A stretch of 64,000 nucleotides of DNA from Parascedosporium putredinis. Taxonomy: Eukaryota > Ascomycota > Sordariomycetes > Microascales > Microascaceae. Below are positions 24,159 to 36,937 of this stretch, one piece after another. A program made the position numbers and the translations under genes. Below the pieces are notes generated by a model that was not told the origin of the DNA, made no database searches, and saw nothing but the letters and a program-made list of their open reading frames with translations. Every line of letters begins with the position of its first letter. Position 1 is the first letter of the stretch. The stretch spans positions 806,001 to 870,000 of the forward strand of contig CASHTG010000003.1 in NCBI GenBank assembly GCA_949357655.1. Reading direction: 5' to 3'.

Positions 24159-25926
24159 GGAGTATTGTCTACAAGTACAAGTATCCAATAGATCCATTGT
24201 GTATGCGTGAGGATAGCAAAACTGTGAAGCTGAGCACTGACCTCTTTGTTTGAGAGTCTCGTCCCGTACCACAATGACTCTGTGATACCACTTGACAAGG
24301 GCCCCAGCGCCGTTGCGTGTGGGTGTGGTGGGAGCAAGTGAAGACTTCAATGATTCGCCGGGGCCATTCCGATGCCGTTGCCAGCCACTGTGGAGATGGA
24401 AAGGCCAGGGAGCGGACCGTGACTGGAGGATGAGAAAGCGGCGATACGACGACGGACGGAGGTGGCCTTGAAGTGAAGGGGGCTCAGAAAAGATATGATG
24501 TGCTGTGGATTGGAAGCACGGGTGACGGACAATAATATACCTGGGGTTGGTATAATGCTATAATGCTCTAGTATTATGATTAATAGTTCCCGAGTTAATA
24601 TGGGGGCCGGCGACTGAGAGCGGGGATGGGCGAGGATAGGGACGGACGGGAAGCTGTGAAGGATGTCCCCGAAAAAGAAAAAAAGAAAGGGCTTGAGCGC
24701 TTCACTCATTCGCAGCACCGAATGCGATCGCACCTTTCAATGCAATCGGATTTGAAGTTTTCGACTCAATGCACACTCAATGCACATCCTGTACCGAATG
24801 GGACCGTGCGTGTGCGTGTTGCGCGGGCGTGGGCGTGGGCAATCAAAATCTTTTTGCCGTCACGCGTCTTGCTGACTGTTGCGCACACAAGCTTGACAAG
24901 GAAGGAAGGGGCCAGGCAGTCTGCTGGCACTCGACTACGCTACCCCCTCAACCTCACCCCAAGCTCCCAGTCGACTCATTCAATGACTTCATTTGAAAAC
25001 CTCCACTAATAATACCAAGTCGAACTGTAATCGTGGTCCTGGAGTGGAGTGGAGGTAAGAAATCCAGGGGCCTGGAATCCTGGGGCTGATGGCCTCTTGG
25101 CTATCCCTGGGAAATGACCATCCAATTCAATCAATGCTCTGCGCTGCCTGTGTAACAGGGCTAGAATTGATCAACTTTGCGAGAGTTCCAGGAAAAGCGT
25201 TCCGGAAGATATCCTGGAAATCGGGTTGGAAGGATTTATTGATCGACCAATCCACTCCATATCCATTTTCAACCCTGGAATTTTTGACCCGGCCCCTGGT
25301 ATCGCGAAAGGGATGCGTGCCCTCTGCCATCACAGCCTTGACAGTCTTGACAGCCCAGTTCTACTACCTCATTGCCTCCCATCATCCTCGCAATGGATCC
25401 CTCATGTGACGGGACAGTTCCCCCGTGCTGATCTGATGATGGGCTGCGCACACTGCTGGCAATTCGCAAGAGACGCCAAGGCGATGAAACACTGAACCCC
25501 GGCGTTTGGCAATGACACATCAAGCGATGATATCCATCGCCTCAGACAGCTTCCCATGCTCGCTGGCTGGAACCAAAGAAACGGGTTAACCAGAACCAAT
25601 GGGTTTAGACAAACACAATGTCAAATATAACGCCCCACTACCTGCTGCCCATCAGAATCAGAAGCCCTCATGATAAGCCTCCTTTTCGACGTGAGGGAAG
25701 GGGACGCGAGGAGGCGAGGAGGAAGATGACTGGATAGTGTGCGCTTTTTCCGGGCTTTCCAAACCAAGACTTGAGACAGGAACGACAGCGATCACTGCTC
25801 TTCCTCGGCGAATCAGACAGTTATCGAATTGATCGTCCAGCTGGTGGTGGAGCGTAGCTCTCTGCTGCCCAGCTTCGATGCAGCATGTGCCTCCGTGCGC
25901 CGGCGGCTGAGACTTGAGGAGCACGC

Positions 25927-25927
<1 letters not shown>

Positions 25928-25965
<38 letters not shown>
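25928..25965. repeat. (AG)19 microsatellite
   Basis: Thirty-eight uninterrupted bases of alternating A and G, the longest perfect simple repeat in the window. Confidence 0.95.
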
Positions 25966-25967
<2 letters not shown>

Positions 25968-27608
25968 CGGGCTCAATTGGCCAGCTCTAGCTGCGTGAGG
26001 GTTTTTGATCGAGTGGTGTGGTTGATGTGACGAGAGAGATGTGGCCGGCCGACCTCGCACTTTCACGACCAGACTACACTGCACGCCCTCCCTGGCCCGC
26101 GCGGCGTAGAGGCTTTGATTTCGTCTGGACTTTTCTCAGGTCTGTTCTCTACTCTGCTTACTTTTTTGGTCCCAACATTCCCACCCGCCACGGCCCAGGT
26201 CGAGCCCGGTTATGACGGTGAATGTACAGCAAAAGAGCGAGCCAGCCCTTGAACGCGGCGCTGAATTGACCAATCCATTGTGGATGTATTAAAGATGTGA
26301 GAGCCTTTTCCCCGCACATTGGCCCTTCCATGTATCCCTATAGCGGCGCCACGTTATTATCCGTTAAATATCTCCAAGGGTACCTCTGTTATTGTTTCGC
26401 TCTCACAAACCGCCGCAACCACCTCCTTTTCCAGAGAGGCACGATCCATGGATTGTGCCAACCTGTCTCCCTTCTCCACAACCATACCATCTCACAACAA
26501 AGCGCCAACTAACCAAGATGGCCGGCAAGCAACGGAAGATTTTTGTACTCTACGGAGCCTGCCGGCCACCCCTGCCTCGCCTCTCGGAGACGCTATTAAA
26601 GTGACACCTTATTTTTCTTGCTGGTCAGTGCTCCGCTTCCTTGCCCCCCGAACGGACGCGGCGGGAGGACGTGGGAATCGCTTGGCTGGCAAGCTGGTGA
26701 GCGACCCCCTTCCTTCCGTCGGGGGAAAGATCAGCGAGAACGATGCTCGGTCGACACAGTGGAGCGTGAATTGGCAAAAATTGCTAGAACTCGAAGCCCA
26801 GCGAGCATTGTGAGACAGCGGCGTTTTGTGACATGAACACGGCCATCATGTAGGTTCTGGAATGGTCGCAAAGTGGGCTAGTCTGTAAGAGGTTGTATGA
26901 CATTTTTGCCCTTTGTGTGAAGTGAAAGGAACTCCCAAGTTGGCCTTGTCACCCATGACCACCGACCTGAACAAGGTGATCTACATCCTAGTGATGACAT
27001 CTGTACAAGGGACAGAGAGTCTCTAGTGTACTGCGATTGCTAGGCTTTTTTACAAGATCGAGCGAGCCCGCCAGGCATCATGATGAGGGGAGCTAAATCC
27101 ACATCGAGTCTGGTGGTGGTATGAATGCGGTGCGGAGATAGAAAACCCTCGGTGCGAGGCCCTCAGTCAATGTGATGCTGCTAGGATGGGCTTCACAGAG
27201 GACATGTAGGCTTCCCATCACGTCGTTCGCCATTATCACGCCGACTGGCGCGCTAAGCGGCTGAGGGGGCACATTACCCGGACGTGTAGTTGTCGATATC
27301 TCTTGATTTTGAAGGGACATGTCCCACAATATCAAGACATTGCAGCGTTTGGCCATTCATACCCTGCTGTAGCCCATACCGTGTAAGAAATTGTATCTCA
27401 TATTTTTCTCTTTCGTCTTCGCCACTCGTATCCCATAATTCATGAAAAGTGGACATGATGCCATTCCAAAGGCACACTATGTTCCACGAGGAAGGAAAAA
27501 ACCGAAGAAAAGAGCCCCATCCTAGATACACATGGAAAAAGGTCTACATGCGCCGCCTTTAAACACCTGAACCAAGAAAAAGAAAAAGCCAAGGTGGAAA
27601 CTCCCGTC

Positions 27609-29991
27609 TCAACGCCAGCCCATCCTCCTTCTATACCACTTTAAGCTCTCTGTCCCAGTCTGCACCCTCATCCCGCACCGCGCATCCAGCACAAACGCCT
27701 CCCACCCCGCAGCCTTGTCCAAGTTGGCCTGGCACTCGCTGATCTTGGCTTTGCGGAAGGCGTCCAGCGCCTCCTGCCCCTGCTCCGCTCCGTCCTTGTC
27801 TGCGTCATCGTCACCCTCCGCCGCGGGCTTCCCGGTCTCTTCGGTCTCCTCGGCACCTGGCTTTTCGGATCCCTTCGTCGTGATCGTCGGGTTGGGGTCG
27901 CATGCTTCTGCCCAGGCTAAGACGCCCATTTCGTAGTGCGCGCAGGGCAGGATATAGTCCTCCTTTGTGCCACCCTTGAAGCAGGATCTAGCGGCGCCTC
28001 GCGTATTAGTTTCATTGTGCGCATCGCCTCCGAAGCAAGAGCTAGAAAAACCCGGGGGAAAAACTCACTTATCATGCTTTAGCACATCCTCTTCCAACCT
28101 TGCCCTCGCCTCTGAGATCTTGCCCACGGCCCGGAGCAGCGCCGACTCGCAAACCGCCTTGACCGCCCCCTCGTCAACGCACGCCCTCATCTTATCCACC
28201 GCCTCTTTGCTCGCCGTGCACCTCTCCCACCGCAAGTACCCCATCGCCGAGTCCGCCTGGGCCGCGTCCACCCTCTTGCCGCCGTTGTACAGATACAGCA
28301 GCTCCTGCGCGGGGCTGATGGCGACGGCGTCGACGAGGTCGATCTTGAGCTCCTTGGCGCGCGCCTCCAGCTTTTGGAGCTTGCGGAGGGCAAACACCTC
28401 GAACGGCAGCTGCTTGGCCATGAACCGCTTCTTGCCCGCGCTCGCGGGCGCCTTGGCGAGCAAGTCGGCGGCGGCGGCCTTGTGCTTCTTGGCTTCGGCC
28501 TCGGCACCCGCCTCGCCCGCGGCGGCGCGGTGGAAAGCGTCGCGGTACAGCTCCACCTCGGCACAGCCGGCCATGTAGTAGTAGAGGGCGCGGCTCCACT
28601 CGTTGAGATCCATGCACCGGAGGAAAGAGTCGCGCATGAGCGCCCAGTCCATGATGAAGAGCGCGTCGATGGCGGTCTCGAAGCAGACGAGCGTGTTGAC
28701 CTCCTTGATGTTGGACGTGGGGATGCTCTTGAGGGTGTCGAGGGCGTCGCCGAGCCGCCGCGCGTTGGCGTACATGCGGGACTGCTCGAGTTGCCAGAAG
28801 CCGGACTTGGGGTACCGCGCTTTCATGCGCGCGAGGAGCTCGTCGCACTTTTCCCGGGAGGCCCACGATCTCGGCGGCCTCGTCGTATAAGTGATCGGGC
28901 GGGAGGATGTCCGAGAGCCCGAGGAGCCCGTTGTAATACGACAGCAAGATGACACCGGCGATGGCGCCGTGCACGTTGGGGAAGGCCGTGCTCTCCCACA
29001 GCATGCGGATCCCGCGCTCGCGGTCGCCCCGGAAGCCGATGATGGTGAGGAGCTTGGACAGCGCGGGGGTACGAGAGTGAAGACGAAGAGGAGGGCGCCG
29101 AAGCACATGCTGCCGCCGCTGTGGATAAAGGCGTCGCGGGGTTGGCGAAGATTTCCGAGTCGAGACTTGTCTTGGCAAGGCTGCCGGTGCCGGCGGCCGA
29201 GGCGTCGCCTTGGTCGCTGCTGGTGGACGAAGCGGAGCTTATCGACGAGGATGATGACGACGAGCCCGACGAGCCGTTCGCCGGAGACTTGGATGTCGAG
29301 GTTGTGGTGGTGTTGCGCAAGAGCTCTTGGACAGCTGCGCATTCGTCAAGGTCATTCGCCGCATCGTCGCAAAACTCGTCGTCCCCAAAGGTGCCAGGCA
29401 TCGGATCTGCTGCGAACGCCTCGGAGAGCGACTTCCTCCCCGGGGGCAAAGGGCCAGCCTTTACACCCGCGACATCGAGCTGCATGATGGCATCGAGAAT
29501 AAAGTACGCCTTCCTCAGCTTGTAAAAACTCTTGATTCCCTCGGTGAGGCTTTCGTGAAGCACGCCGACGACGGCGGACATGAGCAACGCTTCGGTGTGG
29601 ACGAGGGCGTACTCGGCGCCGGGTGGGTACACGTACCCGGCGCAGTCGGCAAACTCCTTTTGCGCTCTCTTCTGGTCGGCTAGGGCTCTGGCCTCGCAGA
29701 CGGCCAGCTGCGCCGAGGCCCGGGCCATGACGTCCTTCTCGGCACCGAGAATGGAGCGCGCGAAGCCGATGACGGCGAGGGCCAGCTGGTGGTAAGTAGA
29801 GTCGCCGGTCTTGAGGCCAGCTTCGGCCCCGTCCATATCGTCATTGAGGATAAGCTCCGCGGAGGCGGAGGCATCTTCTATATCTGCCACCTCGCGGGCT
29901 AGGCGCTCTTCCTTGGAGAGCTCTTCGGGGCGGGTTCCTCTTTCGGTTTCGCCACCGGCGCCCCGCCGAACCAGGACCCGATCCGGACCAT
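27609..29991 (-). CDS. IML2: IML2/DUF3808 mitochondrial outer-membrane protein
   Basis: IML2-family protein; in yeast it sits on the mitochondrial outer membrane and helps clear protein inclusions with lipid droplets. Exons are 28069-29991 and 27609-27987, intron 27988-28068. N-terminus MVRIGSWFGG, then LILNDDMDGAEAGL, long alpha-helical TPR-like repeats, a Ser-rich insert (about 29,200), the family's FIHSGGSMCFGALLF hydrophobic segment, IIGFRGDRERGIRML, LLSYYNGLLGL, RDSFLRCMDLNEWS-ALYYYMAGCAE and a closing CGMRVQTGTESLKWYRRRMGW. The ATG at 29989-29991 matches the family's MFRVGSW-like start; a TTG-initiated frame further upstream is not used. Frame breaks occur at G-runs 29927, 29138 and 29065 and at 28856 (the last needs one base fewer or two more). 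Upstream on the minus strand is a strong pyrimidine-rich leader. Confidence 0.9.
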
Positions 29992-32758
29992 AATGTGTCA
30001 AGGGGTATTAGAGAGAGGTAGAAGGGAGGAAGAGAGGGAGGAAGGAAGAGGGAGAAATAGAAAAAAAAAAACAGAGAGAAAAGAAAGGAAGAAAGATAAC
30101 AATAAAGGAAGGGTATATGATGTGCTGGAGTTGTTGTATATGTTCAATCGCCGTTGGTGGGGGCGGGCAACTCTAGGGGGTTCTGAAACAATCAGTTCCC
30201 AGAGATGGATCCTTGGCGCGCGGTTCGAGTGTTGCCCTCGAGAACCCTAGCAAGCATATAAGGGGGAAGGAGCAGGGGAGGGAGAACAACCCGAAGAAAA
30301 AGGAACGCCGTGATAGTAAAATAGATTATTATCAAAGTAGCCCTCGATTGCGGCTTTCGAGAACACCAAAAGACGGGGAAGGCAGCCCTTTAAGGAGGGA
30401 GGGAGGAGGGGAAAGCGACGGGCCAAGCCAAGCACATGCAAGTCGAACCCCGTTTCAATTCGACGACGGCGAATACAGCAAGCGAACCAAACGCCAACCG
30501 TGCACACGCGATAACCTATTCTGCACGGGATGCGAACTTGATCCAATGAGTCCTCGATGGAGAATGCGTCAATCCCGGCGGTGGGAGAATAAGAACGAGG
30601 ACCGGCTCGGGAAGATGGTTTGGTCGTGGAGCTTGCCACGTCCGATGTGGCGAAGTAAGAGGTGAGCAAACTTAAGAGTATTGAATCCGAAGCTTGTTCA
30701 CAGAAACGAATACGAACGAGTCTCAAGAAAGTATGTCAGCTCGTGGCCACAATGACTTGGGCGGTTGTAACCAAAGAATCGGGTTGCTCTAGTGTGTGCA
30801 CCGAACCGGTCGTTTGGGGGAATTGATCTCTGGATGGTCAATAATGCATGTGGTCTGCTATCGTGGTGGATTCCATGGCCCCCACTCAAACCTTTCTTTC
30901 TAGGTGACATTGATTTTAGTTGCGTATGTCCAAGGCGCCGCTTGCGTCAACTAGTAAGCTTGAACTTCTAGAATTCATCAACACGGCGAAGAATTACTGG
31001 GGGCTGAAGGACCACAGCCCACCGGCGGACTGGAATGCCGAGAAACGCGATCCTACCATGCCAGAGAGGGCCACCGAGAAATCCGACGCCGGTGGTTCTC
31101 GTCGACGAAATCAGGTCAATTGATCCTTCCAAATTCTCTCGTCGGAGGTATGTAGCGTGCCCCATGTGCACGGCACCGCCTCCCTGGCCAGCCATACAAA
31201 GATCAATCACTTTTAGGCATAGACGGCCCAACTCGGAACACGGCGGTACTGAACGCCCGAATAGGTGAGATTGATATCCCGCCTGGGGTTTAACCTTTGC
31301 GCCCTCCTGAACCAACGGGCGCTGACGGACGATAGGCGACGACCTCCCCTGAAGAGCCCGGTTGGATCCGCTCCGGTGAGGAACCCGCCAGTGACCAGCT
31401 TCGGAGGCAAGCCATCGGCCGAGGCACGGTAGCGGTAGACTCAAATCACCAAGATGCATTTCCTCCTTTTTTCTTTGTTTTCAATCCCTCTTTAGTTTGT
31501 CCTACGCCTCTATTGTAGCTCACAAGGCTAGGGGACCTACGAAAACAGGAATGGTATGTTTAGGGATTCCAGGCTGAGGAATTTGAACATAGCTATGCCT
31601 TACATATGTTTTCGCGTCGCAGTCGATTAATGGCGACATCAAATGGTTGTGGTATCTCGACCAAGTCGACTGTCAAAGCTCACGAGGCTAGTTGGGGCTG
31701 TGACGAAGACGCGTAAAGCTATAGTTTCAAGATACTGAATCATTGGAGGAGGCAACGCACCTACGGTGGAGCTACGGATGGGTGGAGAAGGGGTTGATAC
31801 CCTGAGCTATCCAGACTTGAGGCGCCGTGCTTGGATCGGGTTCGTCTCATGCTCCAACACTCATCCCTGCGAGTAACCTGTATAATCGACACTTTGATCC
31901 ATGATGGATTAATACCTAGCTAGTGTATGCTTGTATCGTCCCTTTATACGCGAGCAACGGAGCTCCTTAGATATATATATATATTAAAAAAAAAACACCG
32001 GAACATATCTCTTAGATAGAGGATCCAGGGCAGACGAATCACACTTGATTGTTTAACCTTGTCGCCCGGGACTAGGGCTGGCAGGCCCAAACACCAGAGG
32101 CTGCAAGTCTTGGTGCCCCACTGAATCGAGTAGCTCTTGACCCACAGCTGAGAGAGAAGAACGAACAAACAGGGCGTGAATGCCTGAACGTAGTAGCAGG
32201 CCAGCATGAGCTCTAATGTTCTTTTCAGGTTCGATAGATACACTGATCTAACCAAAGATCCTCCTGTATATAATTCAAGCTCATGACAATAATAACATAG
32301 CTCTTCATCTTCCAATTCAATGATGTCGGATGTGCTGTCTGTTTAACTGGCGCTCATGCCAGACAGACGAGAAAAGTGGAGACCGCTTAGCCACATCTTG
32401 TCGTGCGGTGCCGCCAGCTGTCCGACAATCATCCACAAGGCTGCCAATGACGCCTCATCCTCGCTGCGTGCGTCCGCTGTGCTGGACCAACCAAACCGAA
32501 CCTTGCAAGCTCTCTCAACTCTTTTCCCCCGCCAAGCTCCTTGCTTTCCATCACCTTTTTCCTTCCGCGAGAGTCATCAGTCAGAAGCGAACCCGCCCAC
32601 GCATCAAGTTGATTTCTCCACCCGCACGACACATTCCGAATAAAGCTGAATCTCTCGCAATTCGAACGAAGAGCAGTTCCCCCGCGTTCGCTCTCCTCCA
32701 GCGAGATTTCCCATACACCCCACTCCCGCCACTCCATCACCACTCACACACACACACC
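29992..32758. other. Intergenic between divergent IML2 and SEM1
   Basis: Shared upstream region of about 2.8 kb. 30001-30110 is almost pure purine on the plus strand, that is, a T/C-rich leader for IML2. An (AT)n plus A10 run lies at 31970-31995. A CA run (32745-32758) directly precedes the SEM1 start. Open frames such as 30968-31459 (-) carry no motifs. Confidence 0.5.
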
Positions 32759-33310
32759 ATGGCCTCAGCCGAAGCTAAGCCTGCCGCTGCGAAACCCGCC
32801 GAGGAGACCAAGGTCGAGGAGCCTCAGAAGCCCGCGGCGGTCGTTGGTGAAGATGACGAGTTTGAAGACTTCCCCGTAGATGGTATGTACTGTACTTTGT
32901 TCTCCCTTACCCTTTCGACACCCTAGCCTCGCCATACTCGCCATACTCGCCATACTCGCCATACTCGCCATACTCGCCATGCTCGCCGTGTTTTCCGCCG
33001 CTTCTCCACGTACCCATAGAGACAGTTCCAATATACTTCCTCCTGCCCGATTACGGCCTTTTATAGGCTAGCCTTGACTTCACTGGCGCACAAGCCCCAG
33101 CACCCCAACTCCAACAACTTCAAATATTCGTCCTGATAGCTAACCGACCTGCAACGCGACAGACTGGGCCCCGAAGACGCCGAGGCTGCCGAGGGCGCCG
33201 AGACGAAGCACCTCTGGGAGGAGAGCTGGGACGATGATGATACGAGCGATGACTTCTCCGCACAGCTTCGTGAGGAGATCCGGAAGGTCGAGGCGTCCAA
33301 GAAGCGCTAA
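32759..33310 (+). CDS. SEM1: SEM1/DSS1, 26S proteasome lid subunit
   Basis: Tiny acidic, largely disordered protein of the proteasome lid; also part of TREX-2 and, in animals, BRCA2 partner DSS1. Exons 32759-32882 and 33163-33310 encode about 90 residues. The Ala/Lys/Glu-rich N-terminus leads to the first acidic-aromatic box DDEFEDFPVD, the splice adds DW, and the second box HLWEESWDDDDTSDDFS is followed by the C-terminal helix QLREEIRKVEASKKR. These are the SEM1 ubiquitin-binding boxes and C-terminal helix in the expected order. One base is missing at the C-run 33169-33172 just after the splice site. The 280-nt intron is large for this window and holds a 9-bp minisatellite. The ATG follows a CACACACC context. 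Confidence 0.93.
32931..32984. repeat. 9-bp minisatellite in the SEM1 intron
   Basis: Six tandem copies of GCCATACTC, the last with one substitution (GCCATGCTC), inside the SEM1 intron. It is non-coding in the SEM1 orientation because it lies between donor 32883 and acceptor 33162. Confidence 0.9.
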
Positions 33311-33819
33311 AATCCGTCGGGACCGTTGGGATTGACTCTGGCTGGGAGAGGGGAGGACGCTGAACTCATGGGAAGGCTAGCAGCAGATGGAGAAACAGGC
33401 GCTCAGGGTTGCGCTCATTCTATCCAATGTTGTCGTCTTTGTCTCGGGTGACGGACTACGTGAGGGAGCGGAGGGGAGTTGGCCGCGTGGAGCGGAAGGG
33501 AATTGCTGCGATAAACGCCGATTTGTGTATGCATAATCAAGGGATCACGAAATACAAGTCACGGAATACGGGTACAACATAATTCTTTAGTGCCAAAGTC
33601 ATTCTCAAGATGTGACTCTGTGTCGCCTCGTCGCTTCGTCTGATAAATACGACGTACAGGGAGGAGCAATTTTGTTTTATACAAGGTTTTTTTCATTCAT
33701 TGTTGGTCTTCTAAGTTTTCTTACTTGACCCCCTTCCACCCAAGGCTTCTCGCGTATACATCAGATCTGTTTAAATAGCATGAAGAGAACGTGACTAAAA
33801 GACCGGTACGTTTACACAT
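33311..33819. other. Convergent 3' flanks of SEM1 and PGK1
   Basis: About 510 bp between facing stop codons, with T-rich stretches near 33,670-33,720. No coding evidence. Confidence 0.5.
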
Positions 33820-35416
33820 TTATTTGCTCGAGAGGGCGACAACACCGGGGAGGGCCTTGCCCTCAAGAAGCTCAAGCTGGCACCACCGCCGGTGGAGACG
33901 TGGCTAAGCTTGTCCTCGACGCCGTACTTGGCAGCGACGGTAGCGGTATCACCACCACCAATGATGACGATCTTGCCAGACTGGGCGGCGGCGACGGCAG
34001 CGTCGAGGGTGGCCTTGGTGCCCTTGGCGAACTTGTCAAACTCGAAGACACCGGTGGGGCCGTTCCAGAGAATGGTCTCGGACTCGTCGATGGTCTGCTT
34101 GAAGAGCTTGATCGACTCCTCGCCGCAGTCGAGACCCATCCAGCCGTCGGGGATGCCCTCGGAATCCGAGGCCTTGCCCGTCTCGGCATCCTTGTCGAAC
34201 TTGTCAGCGGTGATGTAGTCGACGGGGAGGACAACCTTGACGTTGTTCTTCTTGGCCTTCTCCATGAGCTTGGGGACGGTCTCGGCGCCGGCCTTGTCGA
34301 AGAGGGAAGTACCGATAGCCATGTTGTCGAGAGACTTCTTGAAAGTGAAGGCCATGCCACCGCAGATGATGAGGGTGTTGACCTTCTCGAGGAGGTTGTC
34401 GATGAGCTGAATCTTGTCCGAGACCTTGGCGCCGCCGAGGATGGCAAGGAAAGGACGCTTGGGGTTCTCGAGGGCCTTGGCGAAGTAGTCGAGCTCCTTC
34501 TTCATGAGGAAACCGGCGGCCTTCTGGGGAGGTCGACGCCGACCATGGAAGAGTGGGCACGGTGAGCAGTGCCAAAGGCATCGTCTACAGGGAGCTGTTA
34601 GCAAAAGAAGAAGAAAAGGGGTTTAATGTGTGGGGAGGTTTGTGTTACGCTACTTACTGACGTAGACATCACCAAGGGCAGTGAGGCCCTTGCGGAACTC
34701 CTCGACCTTGGCCTTGTCGGCCTTGACCTTGTTGCCTTCCTTGTCCTTGGAAGAGCCCTCCTCCTCGGCGTGGAAGCGCAAGTTCTCGAGAAGGATAACG
34801 GCGCCGTCAGAAGCCTTGTTGACGAGCTCCTCGACCTCGGGGCCGACGCTGTCGCTGGCAAACTGCACCGACTTTCCAAGCTGCTTCTCAAGCTCGCCAA
34901 CGACGGGCTTCAGGCTGTACTTGGGGTTGGGGAGCCGTTGGGACGACCGAGGTGGGACATCAGGATGACGGCCTTGGCGCCATTGTCGATGGCGTACTTG
35001 ATGGTGGGGACAGCACCGACAATGCGCTGGGGGTTGGTGATGTTCTTGTTCTCATCGAGGGGGACGTTGAAGTCAACCTAGAGTCAAGGAAAAGAGACAA
35101 GACGAACACATCAAGTTAGCCAAGGTACCAAAATTATAATCTTTTTTAAAGCTTGCGTGATATTCATGATCTCTACGCGCGCAGAAATTGCAGCTCCCAT
35201 AGCTCCTTAGTCTTAAAAAGGACGAGACCGCTTTGAACAATAGAATGCAAGGATTTCTAGCATCATTGCACCGACAGCAATGAATCTCGGTTGCATGGGA
35301 GCTTGGTAGCCCCTTGCACTTGGATGGGAGGGAGGTTGTTGATAGCTTACCCTGATGAGGACCCGCTTGCCCTTGAGGTCAACGTCAGAGATGGAGAGCT
35401 TGTTGGAGAGCGACAT
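33820..35416 (-). CDS. PGK1: Phosphoglycerate kinase
   Basis: Glycolytic/gluconeogenic enzyme transferring phosphate between 1,3-bisphosphoglycerate and ADP in the cytosol. Exons are 35351-35416, 34658-35077 and 33820-34584; introns are 273 and 73 nt. Motifs: KLSISDVDLKGKRVLIR then VDFNVPLDENKNI (substrate-binding Asp-Phe-Asn), SHLGRPNG, LLENLRFHAEEEG, DAFGTAHRAHSS, FLAILGGAKVSDKI, the LWNGPTGVFE hinge box, and the nucleotide-binding GGGDTATVAAKYG followed by SHVSTGGGASLELLEGK. All catalytic blocks are present, giving the usual length near 418 residues. Frame breaks at 34929, 34526 and 33873 are single-base losses. The first intron, placed 66 nt after the ATG, and the pyrimidine-rich leader are typical of highly expressed fungal genes. 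Codon use is strongly C-ending, as expected for an abundant protein. Confidence 0.96.
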
Positions 35417-36937
35417 TTTGAATCGCGATTGGGAACGAGAGGTGCGATGGAATCGGTAGATGAAGAAGGAGGAAGATCGATTTACGGTATGCAAAGATGA
35501 GAAAGCTAGGTCTGGAGATAAGAGGGATAGAAATGGGGGAGGACTAGAGGGGAAAGGCGAGAACCGAAGAGGTAGCTGTTCATGGAGGGGCAAACCGACA
35601 AGATGATGATGTACAGCACCGAGCACCACTTTCACGCGCACTACCCACCCCCAATCGTGCTTCCGCACACGCCCACCCACACGGAAAGCTTAGGAAGCGG
35701 ACTTTTCAATCCTGACCTTGGCCTCTCTCTTTTCTCTTCGCCAATACCAATTGAGGGGTTAGTTAGGCGAGCAAGGTGGGGTGGGGTGTCTTTGTTATTT
35801 TTTTTTCTTCTCATCTGAGGAACAGTCATGGCGGGGTAATTCCATGATGCGCCCACCACCCAACACGCACGTAGCACGAGAAACCACTGATAGCTCAAGA
35901 CTGTACATGGAGCTGGAAAGGACTGCTTTAATCGCGGAAGGACACGGGCAGGCCTCATAAATAAAACTAGAATCAGTTCGAGAGTGAACACTGAGATCTT
36001 GAGCTTGTTCCATTGGAGATATTGATGCCTTTTTCCCACTCTTTTGAGCAATTTGTGAGCTCTGGGATGTGCCATGCTGCACGCCCAATTAAGCTCGCCA
36101 CAGAGCTCCCTGGGCCGTAGCTCCCCTCAATTTGCTTCCCTCAATCCCCCTAAGAAATACTTTTGCGCCTTTGATTGTCATCACTCGCAGTGACGTCCGT
36201 GGCTTTGAGCGAATGCCCTATGCCTCCTGGGTATCTACAATACTGGAAGTCCCTCCCGAGTTTCCGTTTCATAATTTCCTTTTGAATAGAAAGACGCAAC
36301 ATCCTGGAAACGGGCTGCCCCGCCAGGGCCTCGAAATCCGATTGCTGCAGTTTACGATACAAAGGTTCTCTGGGAATAGAAAAAAAAGGGAAAAAGAAAG
36401 AGTCCCGTCACCCTCTAGCTGTTGTCGGTATCGATGCAATACCTTGTGAGTCTGCAACTAAACCTGGCGCAGATGTCATGCGTTGTGGGCTCGAGAGCAT
36501 TGCATGTCTCAGGCTCCGATTCTGGCCGTCGAGCTCCGATGAGAACGGAACGCTCTCAACACCTCGGCCCGCGGAAGCTAGCGCTTTTCTTCCCCCATCT
36601 GCACTTCCAGGCGACGATAATATGACGGAGGAAACGTCGAGGCTGGCTCTTCTCACACACCTTGGCACAGGTTGATTTCTTTTTTGCATACACGTTTTCT
36701 TTTCGTTTCTTTCCCACATATCACAGCCTCCTAAACAGCCATGATTCTGCGTTTCCATCTATTACAGATACCCTCGCTGTGTAAAATCACAAAAAGATGG
36801 TCCCAATCATGACAGAGAATCGGTGCTACTGATCTACCGTCGAGCACTGAAAGGGTGAGTTGGAGAAGGTTAGAGAGAGAGGGAGGAAGATGGGTTAGGA
36901 CAGAGGGTAGAGGGCAGAGGGCAGGACAACCGCTCCC
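35417..36937. other. PGK1 promoter and 3' flank of SSF1
   Basis: About 1.5 kb with the T/C-rich (minus-strand) leader of PGK1 next to its start and no supported gene. Open frames up to 144 codons are featureless. Confidence 0.5.

Larger units (their letters stand above)
21729..27608. other. 5.9-kb gene-poor region with simple repeats
   Basis: The longest stretch without a supported gene. It lies upstream of the hydrolase and beyond the 3' end of IML2. It contains a CA run, a purine minisatellite, a long GA run and scattered A/T-rich segments (for example around 24,530-24,600). Open frames up to about 165 codons exist but carry no motifs. A candidate start at 26518 is discussed under findings. 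Confidence 0.5.

Noticed and set aside
26319..26813. 164-codon plus-strand open frame
   Set aside because: The better start context at 26518 is in a different frame, and the long frame shows no motifs.
32765..33031. Repetitive Met-Ala-Ser peptide on the minus strand
   Set aside because: It is the antisense translation of the 9-bp minisatellite in the SEM1 intron, not a gene.
33900..34565. 221-codon plus-strand open frame over PGK1
   Set aside because: Antisense shadow of a highly codon-biased gene; PGK motifs are complete on the other strand.
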